Positions 18,589-29,046 of a stretch of DNA of 64,000 nucleotides are shown one piece after another. Position 1 is the stretch's first letter, and every line of letters starts with the position of its first letter. A program made the position numbers and the translations under genes. The stretch is from Limosilactobacillus panis (GTDB lineage Bacteria; Bacillota; Bacilli; Lactobacillales; Lactobacillaceae): assembly GCF_019797825.1 (NCBI RefSeq), contig NZ_CP081855.1, forward strand, positions 558,001 through 622,000. The letters run 5' to 3'. The notes below the pieces were generated by a model that worked only from the letters and a program-made list of their open reading frames with translations, made no database searches and was not told the DNA's origin.

Positions 18589-19374
18589 ATGAAAGTCAAA
18601 GTTGCATTGGCCCAGTTTAATATTTCCTTTGCGGCACCACAAAAGAATCGTGAACGAGTTGCGGAGTTAACCGCAGCCGCGGCAAAGGAACGGGCGGACG
18701 TGGTGGTATTCCCCGAAATGTGGAACACCGGTTACGCGCTCGACCAACTGAATGAACTTGCTGACGACCAGGGACAGGAAACGAAGCGATTATTTTATAA
18801 GCTCGCCCGACAATACCAGGTTGGGATTGTTGGTGGTTCCGTTGCAGTTAAAGAAGGGGACCACTTTTTTAACCGGACCCTGGTGGTTGACCCGGTTGGC
18901 CAGATCGTGGGACGCTACGACAAGGTCCACCTTTTTCGTCTAATGAATGAACACAAGTACCTGACTGCCGGTGACCAGGAGAACTACTTCCGTTTAGCCG
19001 GGGTACCTAGTGCTGGTTTTATTTGCTATGACCTGCGGTTCCCTGAGTGGGTCCGGACAGTAGCGCGGCACGGCGCCGACATCCTGTATTTCCCTGCGGA
19101 ATGGCCCGCCCAACGAATTGAGCAGTGGAAGATAATGCTCCAGTCGCGGGCTGTTGAGAACCAGGCCTTCGTTGTCGCTGTTAACCGGGTTGGGGACGAT
19201 CCTGATAACCACTTTAACGGTCACTCCCTGGTAATTGACCCCTTGGGAAAAATTATTGTCGATGCTGGTGAGAAGGATGGGGTGACTATGGCTGAAATTG
19301 ACCTAGACCAACTTCAGAAGGTGCGGGGGCCGATTCCGGTCTTTGTTGACCGTCGTCCGGAACTTTACAAGTAG
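18589..19374 (+). CDS. Carbon-nitrogen hydrolase, omega-amidase-like (nitrilase superfamily)
   Basis: The 261-residue enzyme has the nitrilase triad: Glu in VVFPEMWNTGY (near 44), Lys in YDKVHLF (near 110) and Cys in ICYDLRFPEW (near 145). It resembles B. subtilis MtnU and omega-amidases that hydrolyse alpha-keto acid amides such as 2-oxoglutaramate. It is followed 12 bp later by a class I aminotransferase; a transaminase plus omega-amidase pair could salvage keto acids made from glutamine or methionine. The substrate is not proven by sequence. Confidence 0.85.
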   Translation: MKVKVALAQFNISFAAPQKNRERVAELTAAAAKERADVVVFPEMWNTGYALDQLNELADDQGQETKRLFYKLARQYQVGIVGGSVAVKEGDHFFNRTLVVDPVGQIVGRYDKVHLFRLMNEHKYLTAGDQENYFRLAGVPSAGFICYDLRFPEWVRTVARHGADILYFPAEWPAQRIEQWKIMLQSRAVENQAFVVAVNRVGDDPDNHFNGHSLVIDPLGKIIVDAGEKDGVTMAEIDLDQLQKVRGPIPVFVDRRPELYK

Positions 19375-19386
19375 GAGGGATAACGC

Positions 19387-20562
19387 ATGGAATTTGCACA
19401 ATCACACCTGTTAGATACATTACCAAAACAGTTTTTCGCTAACCTGGTCGCCAAGGTCAACCAGAAAATCAGCGCGGATGTTGACGTGATTAACTTGGGT
19501 CAGGGGAACCCCGATAAGCCGACACCCGATTACATCGTTAAGAGTACCCAAAAGTGGGTTGCCGACCCTAAGACCCATAAGTATTCTTCATTCCAAGGTT
19601 TGCCGGCCTTTAAGCAGGCAGCTGCCGATTTTTACGCGGAAAAGTATGGGGCCCACTTTGACCCGGAAAAAGAGGTTGCCATCTTCGGTGGTTCGAAAAT
19701 TGGTCTGGTGGAACTACCGTGGGCACTGATGAATCCGGGGGATACTTACTTATTACCGGATCCTGGCTATCCGGATTACTTCTCCGGTGCGGCGTTGGGC
19801 GGCGTGAAGTTTACCACCGTTCCCCTCTTAGCGGAGAATAACTACCTTCCCGACTTAACGGCGATACCGGAAGCGGTTGCCCGTAAGGCCAAGTTCTTCT
19901 ACCTTAATTATCCAAACAATCCCACGGGGGCGGTCGCAACTCGCGCGTTTTATGAAGAGTTGGTTGCCTGGGCCAAGAAGTACCATGTGGGTATCATCAG
20001 CGACTTTGCCTATGGGGCAATTGGCTTTGACGGTAAGGCCCCGCTTAGCTTCATGCAGATACCAGGGGCTAAGGACGTTGGAATCGAATTTTACACGTTC
20101 TCAAAGACCTTTGACATGGCCGGCTGGCGAGTGGCCTTTGCGGTCGGCAATGCTGATATTATTGGGGCCCTCAACTTGATTCAGGACCACCTCTTTGTCA
20201 GCCTTTTCCCGGCTTTGCAATACGCAGCCATTGATGCCTTAAAGGATCCGGCACGAGACGAGGCCGTTGCTCAGATTGTTCACCGTTATGAAGAGCGGCG
20301 GAATGCCTTCGTGAACGCGGCCAAGAAAATTGGCTGGCAGGCGTTTGTGCCCCAGGGAACCTTCTATGCGTGGATGCCGGTTCCGAAGGGCTATACCAGT
20401 GAGCAATTCGCTGACCTTCTGTTGGAAAAGGCCGGGGTAGCTGTAGCACCAGGAAATGGTTTTGGTAAGCACGGTGAGGGCTATGTCCGCATCGGTCTGC
20501 TGATGGCACCTGAGCGTTTGGAAGAAGCGGTTGCCCGGATTGGCAAGTTGAATTTATTCTAA
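19387..20562 (+). CDS. PLP-dependent class I aminotransferase (MtnE/MtnV-like)
   Basis: The 391-residue fold-type I aminotransferase has the Schiff-base lysine in FYTFSKTFDMAGWRV (near residue 238), NYPNNPTGA near 176, SDFAYGAI, and a C-terminal substrate-binding RIGL arginine. It resembles B. subtilis MtnE/MtnV, which transaminates ketomethylthiobutyrate in methionine salvage, but aspartate or aromatic aminotransferase activity is also possible. It is coupled to the nitrilase gene upstream and ends at a strong hairpin. Confidence 0.88.
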   Translation: MEFAQSHLLDTLPKQFFANLVAKVNQKISADVDVINLGQGNPDKPTPDYIVKSTQKWVADPKTHKYSSFQGLPAFKQAAADFYAEKYGAHFDPEKEVAIFGGSKIGLVELPWALMNPGDTYLLPDPGYPDYFSGAALGGVKFTTVPLLAENNYLPDLTAIPEAVARKAKFFYLNYPNNPTGAVATRAFYEELVAWAKKYHVGIISDFAYGAIGFDGKAPLSFMQIPGAKDVGIEFYTFSKTFDMAGWRVAFAVGNADIIGALNLIQDHLFVSLFPALQYAAIDALKDPARDEAVAQIVHRYEERRNAFVNAAKKIGWQAFVPQGTFYAWMPVPKGYTSEQFADLLLEKAGVAVAPGNGFGKHGEGYVRIGLLMAPERLEEAVARIGKLNLF

Positions 20563-20570
20563 AGAAGATA

Positions 20571-20613
20571 AAAGAGGCAGGCGAGAAAACATTTTTTCTC
20601 GCCTGCCTCTTTG
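20571..20613. terminator. Bidirectional terminator
   Basis: A perfect 19-bp stem (AAAGAGGCAGGCGAGAAAA against its complement) with a 4-nt loop lies between the convergent aminotransferase and ABC-F genes and gives U tracts on both strands. Confidence 0.92.
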
Positions 20614-20624
20614 CATTAGCGTCA

Positions 20625-22565
20625 TTAGTTTTGTTGGTCAAATTTTTCAAGCTTCTCGGCAGCTTCCGTCCAGGCAAGCTCCACCTTGTCTGATTTATCC
20701 TTAAGTTGGTCGAGCTGCTTTTGGAGGTCGGTAAGTTTACCGATGTCGGTCGCAATGTCTGGCTGGGCCATCTTTTCCTCAATTGACTGTTGCTCTTTTT
20801 CAAGCTGGCCCATCCGGTCTTCTAGACCGTCAACAGCCCGTTGTAATTTCCGCCGGGCCCGCTGTTGTTCCTTACTTTGCTTGTAGGATTGCTTACCCTT
20901 GGAGGCAGTAGCCTTCTTTTTGCTGCCCGGAGTTGTTGTTGTTGTTGGCGTTGGGGCCGCCGCTCCCTGGGCAAGGTAGTCGTCATAGTTGCCGACGTGG
21001 TGGGTGACACCGTCCTTTTGCATGTCAAGGATATCGGTGGCTACCTGGTTGATGAAGTATCGGTCGTGGGAAACAAAGAGAACTGTGCCGGTGAATTCGT
21101 TGATAGCACTTTCGAGGACTTCCCGGCTGTCGATATCCAGGTGGTTGGTCGGTTCATCGAGGATCAAGAAGTTGATTGGCTTGAAAGAAAGCTTTGTCAG
21201 TTCTAGCCGGGCCTTTTCACCCCCGGAGAGATCGTGGACAACCTTGTAAACATCGTCTCCCACAAAGAGAAAGCTGCCTAGTAAGGATCGAATATCCTTT
21301 TCGGGGACTTCCGGATGGTCGTCCCACACTTCATTGAGGACCGTCTTGTCCGCGTGCAGTTGCTGCTGTTCCTGGTCATAGTAACCAATATCAAGATTGG
21401 CACCCAATTTGATGGTTCCACTGATGGCGGGGATGCGGTGCAGGATAGTCTTTAAAAGGGTGGACTTACCAATCCCATTGGGGCCGATAATCCCAATTCG
21501 CTGGGGCTTGCGAACGGTGAAGGAGAGGGGACCGGCCAGAACCTGGTTTTCATAGCCAATCTTCAAGTGGTCAACGTCTAACACCTCGTTACCGCTGGCT
21601 TTGTCACTATGAAAGTGGAAGTGAATAGACTTATCATCAGTGGTTGGCCGCTCAAGCCGGTTCATCTTTTCAAGCTGTTTCCGCCGCGCCTGGGCTTGTT
21701 TAGTGGTTGAAGCACGGACGATGTTGCGGTTAACAAAGTCCTCTAGTTTGGCAATCTTTTTTTGCTGCTGGTCGTAGTGCTTCCATTCTGCCTTCAGTCG
21801 TTCCTGCTTGTGTTGGACAAACTGGGTATAGTTACCGGTGTAATGAACTAGTGTGCGGTTATCCAGGTCGTATACATCCTTAACCACGTGGTCTAAGAAG
21901 TAACGGTCGTGGGATACCACTAGCAGGGCCCCCTGGTAACTCTTTAGGTAATCTTCTAACCAGGCCAAGACGTTCATGTCCAGGTGGTTGGTCGGTTCGT
22001 CAAGAATTAGCAAATTGGGGGCCTGGAGGAGGATCTTGGCCAGTGCTAGCTTTGTTTTCTGACCACCGGAAAGGGCGTTGACGGGCGTATTGTAATACTC
22101 CTCGCCAAAGCCAAAGCCCGTCAGGATTCCCCGCATCCGGGACTCATATTCAAAGCCGCTTTCCTTCTTATAGTTGGTTTGCAGGCGGTCATAAGTAGTC
22201 ATAACTTGTTGGTATTGAGAACTAGTGGTGTCGAGACTCGCCAGCTGTTCTTCTAACTGACGAATTTTCTTTTCCTGCTCATGAAGAGGGGCAAAGACGG
22301 TATCCAGTTCTGCCCAAATTGCGTTTTGGCTATCAAGTCCTTGGTCCTGGGCTAGGTAACCAATGCTTAAATTTTTGACCTTACTGATGGTCCCCTCGTC
22401 GGGAGTGGTAATTCCAGCGATCATTTTTAAGAGGGTTGTTTTTCCTGCACCATTGCGACCTACCAAGGCGGTTCGCCCGTGGTCTTGGACCTGCAGGTTA
22501 ATATTATGGAACAATACATCCGCGCCAAAACGACGCATGACGTCATTTGCTTGCAAAAGAATCAT
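20625..22565 (-). CDS. ABC-F family ATP-binding protein (YdiF/Uup-like)
   Basis: The 646-residue soluble protein carries two ABC domains: Walker A GRNGAGKTT near residue 36 and GPNGIGKST near 364, signatures LSGGQKTKLALAK and LSGGEKARLELTK, and LDEPTNHLD twice. There are no membrane segments. A Lys/Arg-rich interdomain arm lies around 245-320, and a Thr/Lys-rich linker and coiled coil (about 545-646) form a Uup-like C terminus. ABC-F proteins act on the ribosome, some giving antibiotic resistance; this one resembles housekeeping YdiF. It is a single leftward gene. Confidence 0.92.
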   Translation of the reverse strand: MILLQANDVMRRFGADVLFHNINLQVQDHGRTALVGRNGAGKTTLLKMIAGITTPDEGTISKVKNLSIGYLAQDQGLDSQNAIWAELDTVFAPLHEQEKKIRQLEEQLASLDTTSSQYQQVMTTYDRLQTNYKKESGFEYESRMRGILTGFGFGEEYYNTPVNALSGGQKTKLALAKILLQAPNLLILDEPTNHLDMNVLAWLEDYLKSYQGALLVVSHDRYFLDHVVKDVYDLDNRTLVHYTGNYTQFVQHKQERLKAEWKHYDQQQKKIAKLEDFVNRNIVRASTTKQAQARRKQLEKMNRLERPTTDDKSIHFHFHSDKASGNEVLDVDHLKIGYENQVLAGPLSFTVRKPQRIGIIGPNGIGKSTLLKTILHRIPAISGTIKLGANLDIGYYDQEQQQLHADKTVLNEVWDDHPEVPEKDIRSLLGSFLFVGDDVYKVVHDLSGGEKARLELTKLSFKPINFLILDEPTNHLDIDSREVLESAINEFTGTVLFVSHDRYFINQVATDILDMQKDGVTHHVGNYDDYLAQGAAAPTPTTTTTPGSKKKATASKGKQSYKQSKEQQRARRKLQRAVDGLEDRMGQLEKEQQSIEEKMAQPDIATDIGKLTDLQKQLDQLKDKSDKVELAWTEAAEKLEKFDQQN

Positions 22566-22647
22566 TTTGAAACCTCGCTAAATCATATGATAACAGTGTT
22601 TATTTTAGCAGATTTCATTTCAATTTATTTAAAAAGGTGAAATTGTT

Positions 22648-22665
22648 TTGTATACCGCTTCACAA
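22648..22665. promoter_or_regulatory. Possible Rex operator
   Basis: TTGTATACCGCTTCACAA matches the Rex consensus TTGTGAAnnnnTTCACAA in 12 of 14 defined positions. It lies about 130 bp upstream of rex and 83 bp upstream of the divergent ABC-F start, so autoregulation is possible but unproven. Confidence 0.4.
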
Positions 22666-22796
22666 AATTAATGAAAATTGCTAGAATAATTAGGAAACGA
22701 ATTTCACAAGTGTACCCAACCAGTTAAAAATCCTAAGAATCCGGTAATTGACCGGGAGAATAACCATGGTTGGAGTAAAGAAACAGGGGGACAAAG

Positions 22797-23438
22797 ATGG
22801 CTACCAAAAAGATACCACGCGCAACAGCACGACGCTTACCAATTTATTATCGTTATTTGACGATATTACTAAACGCAAAGAAGGAACGGGTTTCCTCGAC
22901 TGAATTATCGGAGGCTGTTCAGGTTGATTCCGCAACCATTCGGCGGGACTTCTCTTACTTTGGTGAACTCGGAAAGCGGGGTTACGGCTATGACGTTGCC
23001 AGTCTTTTGAAGTTCTTTAAGGTAATCTTGCACCAGGATTCCCTGGTAAGTGTTGCTCTGGTTGGAGTCGGCAGTTTAGGGAGTGCTTTGTTGAACTTCA
23101 ACTTCCACCAAGATACTAACCTGCGAATCAGTGCTGCCTTTGACAACAAACCAGAGCTGGCAAACAAGATTAAGAGCGGGATTCCCGTTTACCCGGCTAG
23201 CGATATTAAAAAGCAGTTACAAGAACAGCAGATTGATATCGTTATCTTAACTGTACCAGGAGACAAGGCCCAGGACGTTACTGACCAGCTTGTCGATGCG
23301 GGGGTAAAAGGAATCTTGAACTTCTCACCTGTTCGCCTGTCCGTTCCAAAAGGTGTTCAGGTCCAAAATATTGATTTGACAAATGAATTACAAACCTTAA
23401 TCTACTTCATTAAGAACTACTCTAATGACAACGACTAG
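22797..23438 (+). CDS. rex: Redox-sensing transcriptional repressor Rex
   Basis: Rex senses the NADH/NAD+ ratio and represses fermentation genes. The 213-residue protein has an N-terminal winged helix ([32 protein letters not shown], about residues 14-65) and a Rossmann domain with [16 protein letters not shown] near 84. Length is normal. GGGGGAC lies before the ATG. It stands alone between the divergent ABC-F gene and a repeat upstream of groES. Confidence 0.96.
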   Translation: MATKKIPRATARRLPIYYRYLTILLNAKKERVSSTELSEAVQVDSATIRRDFSYFGELGKRGYGYDVASLLKFFKVILHQDSLVSVALVGVGSLGSALLNFNFHQDTNLRISAAFDNKPELANKIKSGIPVYPASDIKKQLQEQQIDIVILTVPGDKAQDVTDQLVDAGVKGILNFSPVRLSVPKGVQVQNIDLTNELQTLIYFIKNYSNDND

Positions 23439-23478
23439 GAAAATGGTGAGCTTGTATTGCCTTTTCTAGTTTGGAAGA

Positions 23479-23640
23479 GGGAGTGAAACAGAACTAGCTT
23501 GCTAGTTCGCTTTTCGACGCGAAACAAGTCTTTATAAAGCACAAAGAGGACTCTAGTGTTCGGATTTTCCGAACACTAGAGTCCCTTTGTGTACTGCGTT
23601 GTAGCATTTTTAACTATATAGGAGACTTATGTCACAACCC
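23479..23640 (-). repeat. Dispersed non-coding repeat, copy B (inverted)
   Basis: The reverse complement aligns along its length with the copies at 14960 and 28127. Its central hairpin (about 23541-23590) is nearly perfect: CTCTAGTGTTCGGA against TCCGAACACTAGAG. Relative to the 28127 copy it lacks about 30 bp near its distal arm. It lies 40 bp after rex and may terminate rex transcription. Confidence 0.85.
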
Positions 23641-23702
23641 CTTTTTGTTTATGTGTGAATGTTGGCATAAATTTAAAAGTCAAAATTAGTCAAACTTTAT
23701 TA

Positions 23703-23730
23703 TTGCTTTTTAAAAGAAAGATGGTATAGT
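23703..23730 (+). promoter_or_regulatory. groESL promoter
   Basis: TTGCTT (23703-23708), a 16-bp spacer and TATAGT (23725-23730) lie directly before the CIRCE element. Confidence 0.65.
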
Positions 23731-23741
23731 AGAAATTGCGG

Positions 23742-23768
23742 TTAGCACTTAACAAGTGAGAGTGCTAA
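23742..23768. promoter_or_regulatory. CIRCE operator (HrcA binding site) of groESL
   Basis: TTAGCACTT-N9-GAGTGCTAA differs from the CIRCE consensus TTAGCACTC-N9-GAGTGCTAA at one base. It lies between the -10 and the groES ribosome site, the usual place for HrcA repression of chaperonin genes. Confidence 0.95.
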
Positions 23769-23804
23769 AAGCAAATAATAAATTAACAAGATGGAGGGAT
23801 TAAC

Positions 23805-24089
23805 GTGTTAAAACCATTAGGAGATCGCGTTGTTCTTAAAGCTGAAACTGAAGAAGAAAAGACAGTTGGCGGAATTGTCCTTGCTTCCAACGTAAAGGAA
23901 AAGCCAACTACTGGTAAGGTTATTGCCATTGGTGAGGGTCGGACCCTCGACAATGGACAAAAGCTTGCTCCAGCTGTTAAGGAAGGCGACCGGGTATTGT
24001 TTGACAAGTATGCCGGCAATGAAGTTGAATACGACGGTGAAAAATACCTGGTTGTTCACGAAAAGGACTTAGTCGCAGTTCTCGACTAG
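23805..24089 (+). CDS. groES: Co-chaperonin GroES
   Basis: The 94-residue protein begins [11 protein letters not shown] and contains the mobile loop ([10 protein letters not shown], near residues 19-29) that binds GroEL. Length is normal. Translation starts at a GTG after GGAGGG. It forms an operon with groEL behind a CIRCE-controlled promoter. Confidence 0.98.
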   Translation: MLKPLGDRVVLKAETEEEKTVGGIVLASNVKEKPTTGKVIAIGEGRTLDNGQKLAPAVKEGDRVLFDKYAGNEVEYDGEKYLVVHEKDLVAVLD

Positions 24090-24143
24090 TTGTTGAATCA
24101 TAATATAATCGCTTAAATAAAATCTATTCTATTTTTGAGGTGA

Positions 24144-25769
<1,626 letters not shown>

Positions 25770-25788
25770 TTACAAACTCAACTATAAA

Positions 25789-25818
25789 GAAGGGGGACTA
25801 TTCAGTCCTCTTTTTTTA
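25789..25818 (+). terminator. groESL terminator
   Basis: AAGGGGGACT pairs with AGTCCTCTTT (one or two G-U pairs) around a short loop and runs into a T tract ending near 25818. Confidence 0.85.
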
Positions 25819-25951
25819 TTTCCCGGGAAATTTTCTCAAAAAGTAAAATAATCGTCGCAATGGTAATTGCAAAGTAGGATAATTAGTTGTAACATTGTTC
25901 AGTCATAAGGAATAATATCAAAGTAAAAATATATGTGTAGGGAGGATAGCT

Positions 25952-27790
25952 ATGTGGCGTTATCTTAAACGTGTATTAATTGGGAAACCATTAAAAACCC
26001 TTGATGAGGGGCAGACGCACCTTACGAAGTTTAAAGCTTTGGCAATACTTTCGTCAGATGCTATTTCGTCAGTTGCCTATGGTCCTGAACAAATTACAAC
26101 GGTCTTGGTTGCACTGTCTGCAGCGGCACTATGGTACTCAATTCCAATTGCCGCGATTGTGCTGATCTTGCTATTGGCCATTACCTTGTCATACCAGCAA
26201 ATCATCCATGCATACCCAAGCGGTGGTGGGGCCTACGTGGTTGCCACCGAGAACTGGGGAAGCAATGGGGGCCTATTTGCCGGGGGCTCATTGTTGGTTG
26301 ACTACATGTTGACCGTCGCGGTATCGACGACTTCTGGGGTTGAAGCGATTACCTCGGCCGTCCCCGCCTTATACCGGTTTTTGATTCCAATTGCAATTAT
26401 CATTGTCTTACTGATTATGTTTATGAACCTGCGGGGGATGAGTGAAAGTGCTAATTTCCTGACGGTGCCCGTCTATTTCTTTGTAATCATGATCTTTATT
26501 ATGATTGCGGTCGGTATTTACAACATTATGACTGGCCATATCCATTACCAGGCACCAGCGGACTATGGAACCCCGGTTGCCGGGATGTCCTACGTCCTCT
26601 TTATTCGGGCGTTCTCGGCTGGTTCCTCCTCACTGACGGGGGTGGAAGCAGTAAGCAATGCCGTGCCGAACTTTAATAAACCAAAGGAGAAGAACGCAGC
26701 AACGACTCTGGCAATTATGAGTGCCATCCTGGCAACCTTCTTTATTGCCATTATCTTCTTCAGCTTCTTCATTGGGATTGTACCGAATGGCCGAACAACC
26801 GTCCTTTCTCAGATTGCTTTGACAATCTTTGGGGGACACGGCCTTGGCTTTTACCTGTTACAACTATCAACGGCAATGATCTTAGCAGTCGCCGCTAATA
26901 CGGGTTTCTCGGCCTTCCCAATTTTGGCCTTCAATATGGCTAAGGATAAGTACATGCCCCACGCATTCATGGACCGGGGAGACCGGCTCGGTTATTCTAA
27001 CGGAATTATTTCTCTGGCAATCGGGGCAATTATTTTAATCATGATTTTCCATGGGCAAACGAATAACCTGATTCCACTATATGCTGTGGGGGTCTTTGTA
27101 CCGTTTACGCTCTCCCAGTCAGGGATGATTATTCACTGGTTCCGGACCCGGCAGGGGATTTGGCTAGCAAAAGCTTTTATTAACTTTATCGGTGCCGTAA
27201 TTTCCCTTTGCCTGGTGGCTTTCCTATTCTGGCAACATTTCAATAATGTCTGGCCTTACCTAATCATCATGCCATTGTTGTTGTACATGTTCCACCGGAT
27301 TCATTCGCACTACATTAAGGTTGCTGCCCAACTCCGGGTGGCCGAAAAGACGAAGGTCCAGCTCCATGATTATGATGGTGCCACGGTCATCGTTCTGGTC
27401 GGTAACGTTACTCGGGTGACCCGAGGGGCGATTAACTACGCCCGGTCAATTGGCGACTACGTTATCGCCATGCATGTTTCCTTTGATGAGAACCCGGGGA
27501 AAGAGCATAAGACTGCTAATGAATTTAAAGCAGAATATCCTGACGTTCGTTTCGTAGATATTCACTCCTCATACCGGTCAATTGCTAAACCAACATTGCG
27601 GTTTGTTGATGTCATCGCTAAGCGGGCGGAGGCCCGGAACTATTCAACCACGGTTCTGGTTCCCCAGTTCATTCCTAAGCACCCATGGCAACTGGCACTG
27701 CATAACCAGACCAGTGTTCGCCTACGGGCAGTGCTGAATTCGCGGGAAAATATCATCGTTGCTAGTTACAACTACCACTTACATGAATAG
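25952..27790 (+). CDS. APC-superfamily potassium transporter, KimA type
   Basis: The 612-residue membrane protein has about 12 hydrophobic segments up to residue 450 and a soluble C-terminal domain of about 160 residues, the layout and length of B. subtilis KimA. The N-terminal FKALAILSSDAISSVAYGPEQ and YPSGGGAYVVA segments match the KimA/APC family. KimA proteins import potassium and are held in check by c-di-AMP; amino-acid transport cannot be excluded. No ydaO-type riboswitch is visible in the 130 bp upstream. GGGAGG precedes the ATG. Confidence 0.82.
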   Translation: MWRYLKRVLIGKPLKTLDEGQTHLTKFKALAILSSDAISSVAYGPEQITTVLVALSAAALWYSIPIAAIVLILLLAITLSYQQIIHAYPSGGGAYVVATENWGSNGGLFAGGSLLVDYMLTVAVSTTSGVEAITSAVPALYRFLIPIAIIIVLLIMFMNLRGMSESANFLTVPVYFFVIMIFIMIAVGIYNIMTGHIHYQAPADYGTPVAGMSYVLFIRAFSAGSSSLTGVEAVSNAVPNFNKPKEKNAATTLAIMSAILATFFIAIIFFSFFIGIVPNGRTTVLSQIALTIFGGHGLGFYLLQLSTAMILAVAANTGFSAFPILAFNMAKDKYMPHAFMDRGDRLGYSNGIISLAIGAIILIMIFHGQTNNLIPLYAVGVFVPFTLSQSGMIIHWFRTRQGIWLAKAFINFIGAVISLCLVAFLFWQHFNNVWPYLIIMPLLLYMFHRIHSHYIKVAAQLRVAEKTKVQLHDYDGATVIVLVGNVTRVTRGAINYARSIGDYVIAMHVSFDENPGKEHKTANEFKAEYPDVRFVDIHSSYRSIAKPTLRFVDVIAKRAEARNYSTTVLVPQFIPKHPWQLALHNQTSVRLRAVLNSRENIIVASYNYHLHE

Positions 27791-27802
27791 CTGGTGGCTA
27801 GT

Positions 27803-28063
27803 ATGAAGATAAAAGAGACGCTACTTGGGCTTGCCTTTGCACTGGGGTTGGTATTCGCTGCCGGCTATTCGATTGATAACCGGGGCTTTCATTCCGGACT
27901 ATCTGGAATCGTTGGTTGTATGCTGATCCTAGTTGCATATGTGGGCTTTAACTGGCAAAAAATTAAGGCGGGTAACCCCCATACTCGCCACCTACTATGG
28001 GGCTTAGGTAGTTTACTTGCCTTTATCATTGTCCTTGATATTTTAGAAGTTGTTTTAACTTAA
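27803..28063 (+). CDS. Small membrane protein of unknown function
   Basis: The 86-residue protein has three hydrophobic stretches (about residues 5-22, 33-50 and 63-84) joined by short polar loops. I do not recognise the family. ATG 27803 is chosen since GGTGG ends 5 bp upstream; an in-frame GTG at 27794 is possible. It begins 12 bp after the KimA-type gene and probably shares its transcript. Confidence 0.65.
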   Translation: MKIKETLLGLAFALGLVFAAGYSIDNRGFHSGLSGIVGCMLILVAYVGFNWQKIKAGNPHTRHLLWGLGSLLAFIIVLDILEVVLT

Positions 28064-28077
28064 ACAACCTAAGAATT

Positions 28078-28112
28078 AGTTCAGAACGAAAATAATTGTT
28101 CCGGACTTTTTG
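28078..28112 (+). terminator. Terminator after the small membrane protein gene
   Basis: AGTTCaGAAC (28078-28087) pairs with GTTCcGGACT (28098-28107), one mismatch and one G-U pair, followed by TTTTTG. Confidence 0.65.
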
Positions 28113-28126
28113 TTACCCTAAAGATA

Positions 28127-28321
28127 GGGGGAGTGACATAAGTCTCCTATATAGTTGAAAATGCTATAGCACAGTACACAAAGAGGCTCTAACGTTCGGA
28201 TCTTCCGAGCGCCAGAGTCCTCTTTGTGCTTTCTAAAGACTTGCTTCGTTTCGACGGGAGTTCCCTACAGGCTAACTTCGCGTCGAAAAGCGAACTAGCA
28301 ATCTAGTGCTGTCTCACTCCC
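28127..28321 (+). repeat. Dispersed non-coding repeat, copy C (longest)
   Basis: This 195-bp copy has all blocks seen in the other two: GGGAGTGACATAAGTCTCC at the left end, the central hairpin (about 28177-28230), then two similar sub-blocks, CTTGCTTCGTTTCGACGG and CTAACTTCGCGTCGAAAAG, and the end GTCTCACTCCCG. The left end GGGAGTGACA and reversed right end GGGAGTGAGACA are inverted repeats. The hairpin has drifted, keeping most but not all pairs. It lies between convergent genes. Confidence 0.85.
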
Positions 28322-28335
28322 GTTTGGAAGTTGAA

Positions 28336-28980
28336 TTATTTTTGCGGTTCAAAGGGAAGCTCATTAAAGCGCCTCTCACCTTCACTAATCTCTAATTGGT
28401 TATTAAAGCGGTTTGTGAGGTCCTGGATGGTGGCCTTGATTTGATCGATATCGACGAAAACGCTCGTAACAACGTTAGCTCCGTACTGTTCGTTAGCCAG
28501 CTCAAGACGATTTTCTTTAAGGTAATAAAGCAGGGGGTCGTGTTGGCGATAAGAGACTGTGATGTTTAGCGTTGCTTGTTGGATGCGCTGGACCAACCCT
28601 GCCTGGTGAATTGCCTTTGTCGTGACGTTACTATATGCCCGGATCAGGCCACCAGCTCCTAACTTGATACCACCAAAGTAACGGGTAACGACGGCCACCA
28701 CGTTGTGTAGTTTAGCTAATTGAAGAGATTCGAGGATTGGTACCCCTGCCGTGCCACTAGGCTCCCCATTGTCACTTTCTCGTTGGACCTGGTCATTATC
28801 ACCAATCATATAGGCAAAGCAGTTATGGTTTGCCTTTTTATTTTGCGCTTGGATTTTTTTGATAAACTCTTGAGCCGCGGACTCACTGTTGACCCGCTTC
28901 AGTGAGCAGATGAAGCGGGACTTCTTAATTACCAGTTCAAAAGCAGTGTCTTTGGCAATAGTCAGAAATGGTTCGTTCAT
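28336..28980 (-). CDS. YigZ/IMPACT family protein
   Basis: The 214-residue protein has the UPF0029 N-terminal domain with FICSLKRVNSESAAQEFI, the conserved SDNGEPSGTAGVPIL near residue 70, and VVTRYFGGIKLGAGGLIRAY near 100, followed by a DUF1949-like C terminus. The family is related to eukaryotic IMPACT; the bacterial function is not established. It is a single leftward gene. Confidence 0.9.
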   Translation of the reverse strand: MNEPFLTIAKDTAFELVIKKSRFICSLKRVNSESAAQEFIKKIQAQNKKANHNCFAYMIGDNDQVQRESDNGEPSGTAGVPILESLQLAKLHNVVAVVTRYFGGIKLGAGGLIRAYSNVTTKAIHQAGLVQRIQQATLNITVSYRQHDPLLYYLKENRLELANEQYGANVVTSVFVDIDQIKATIQDLTNRFNNQLEISEGERRFNELPFEPQK

Positions 28981-29046
28981 AATTTGATTGCTCTTCTTTC
29001 GTGCGTGATTACTTTGTTAACGTAATTAATTAGTGGAGGGGATTAA

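Noticed and set aside
20198..20803. Long leftward frame of 201 residues overlapping the aminotransferase end and the ABC-F end
   Set aside because: It runs antisense to a coding region, crosses a strong terminator, has low-complexity Arg/Ser/Pro composition and no ribosome site.
28127..28321. Insertion sequence remnant at the 28-kb repeat
   Set aside because: No transposase fragment or coding frame of use is present; the short hairpin structure fits a MITE-like or structural repeat better.
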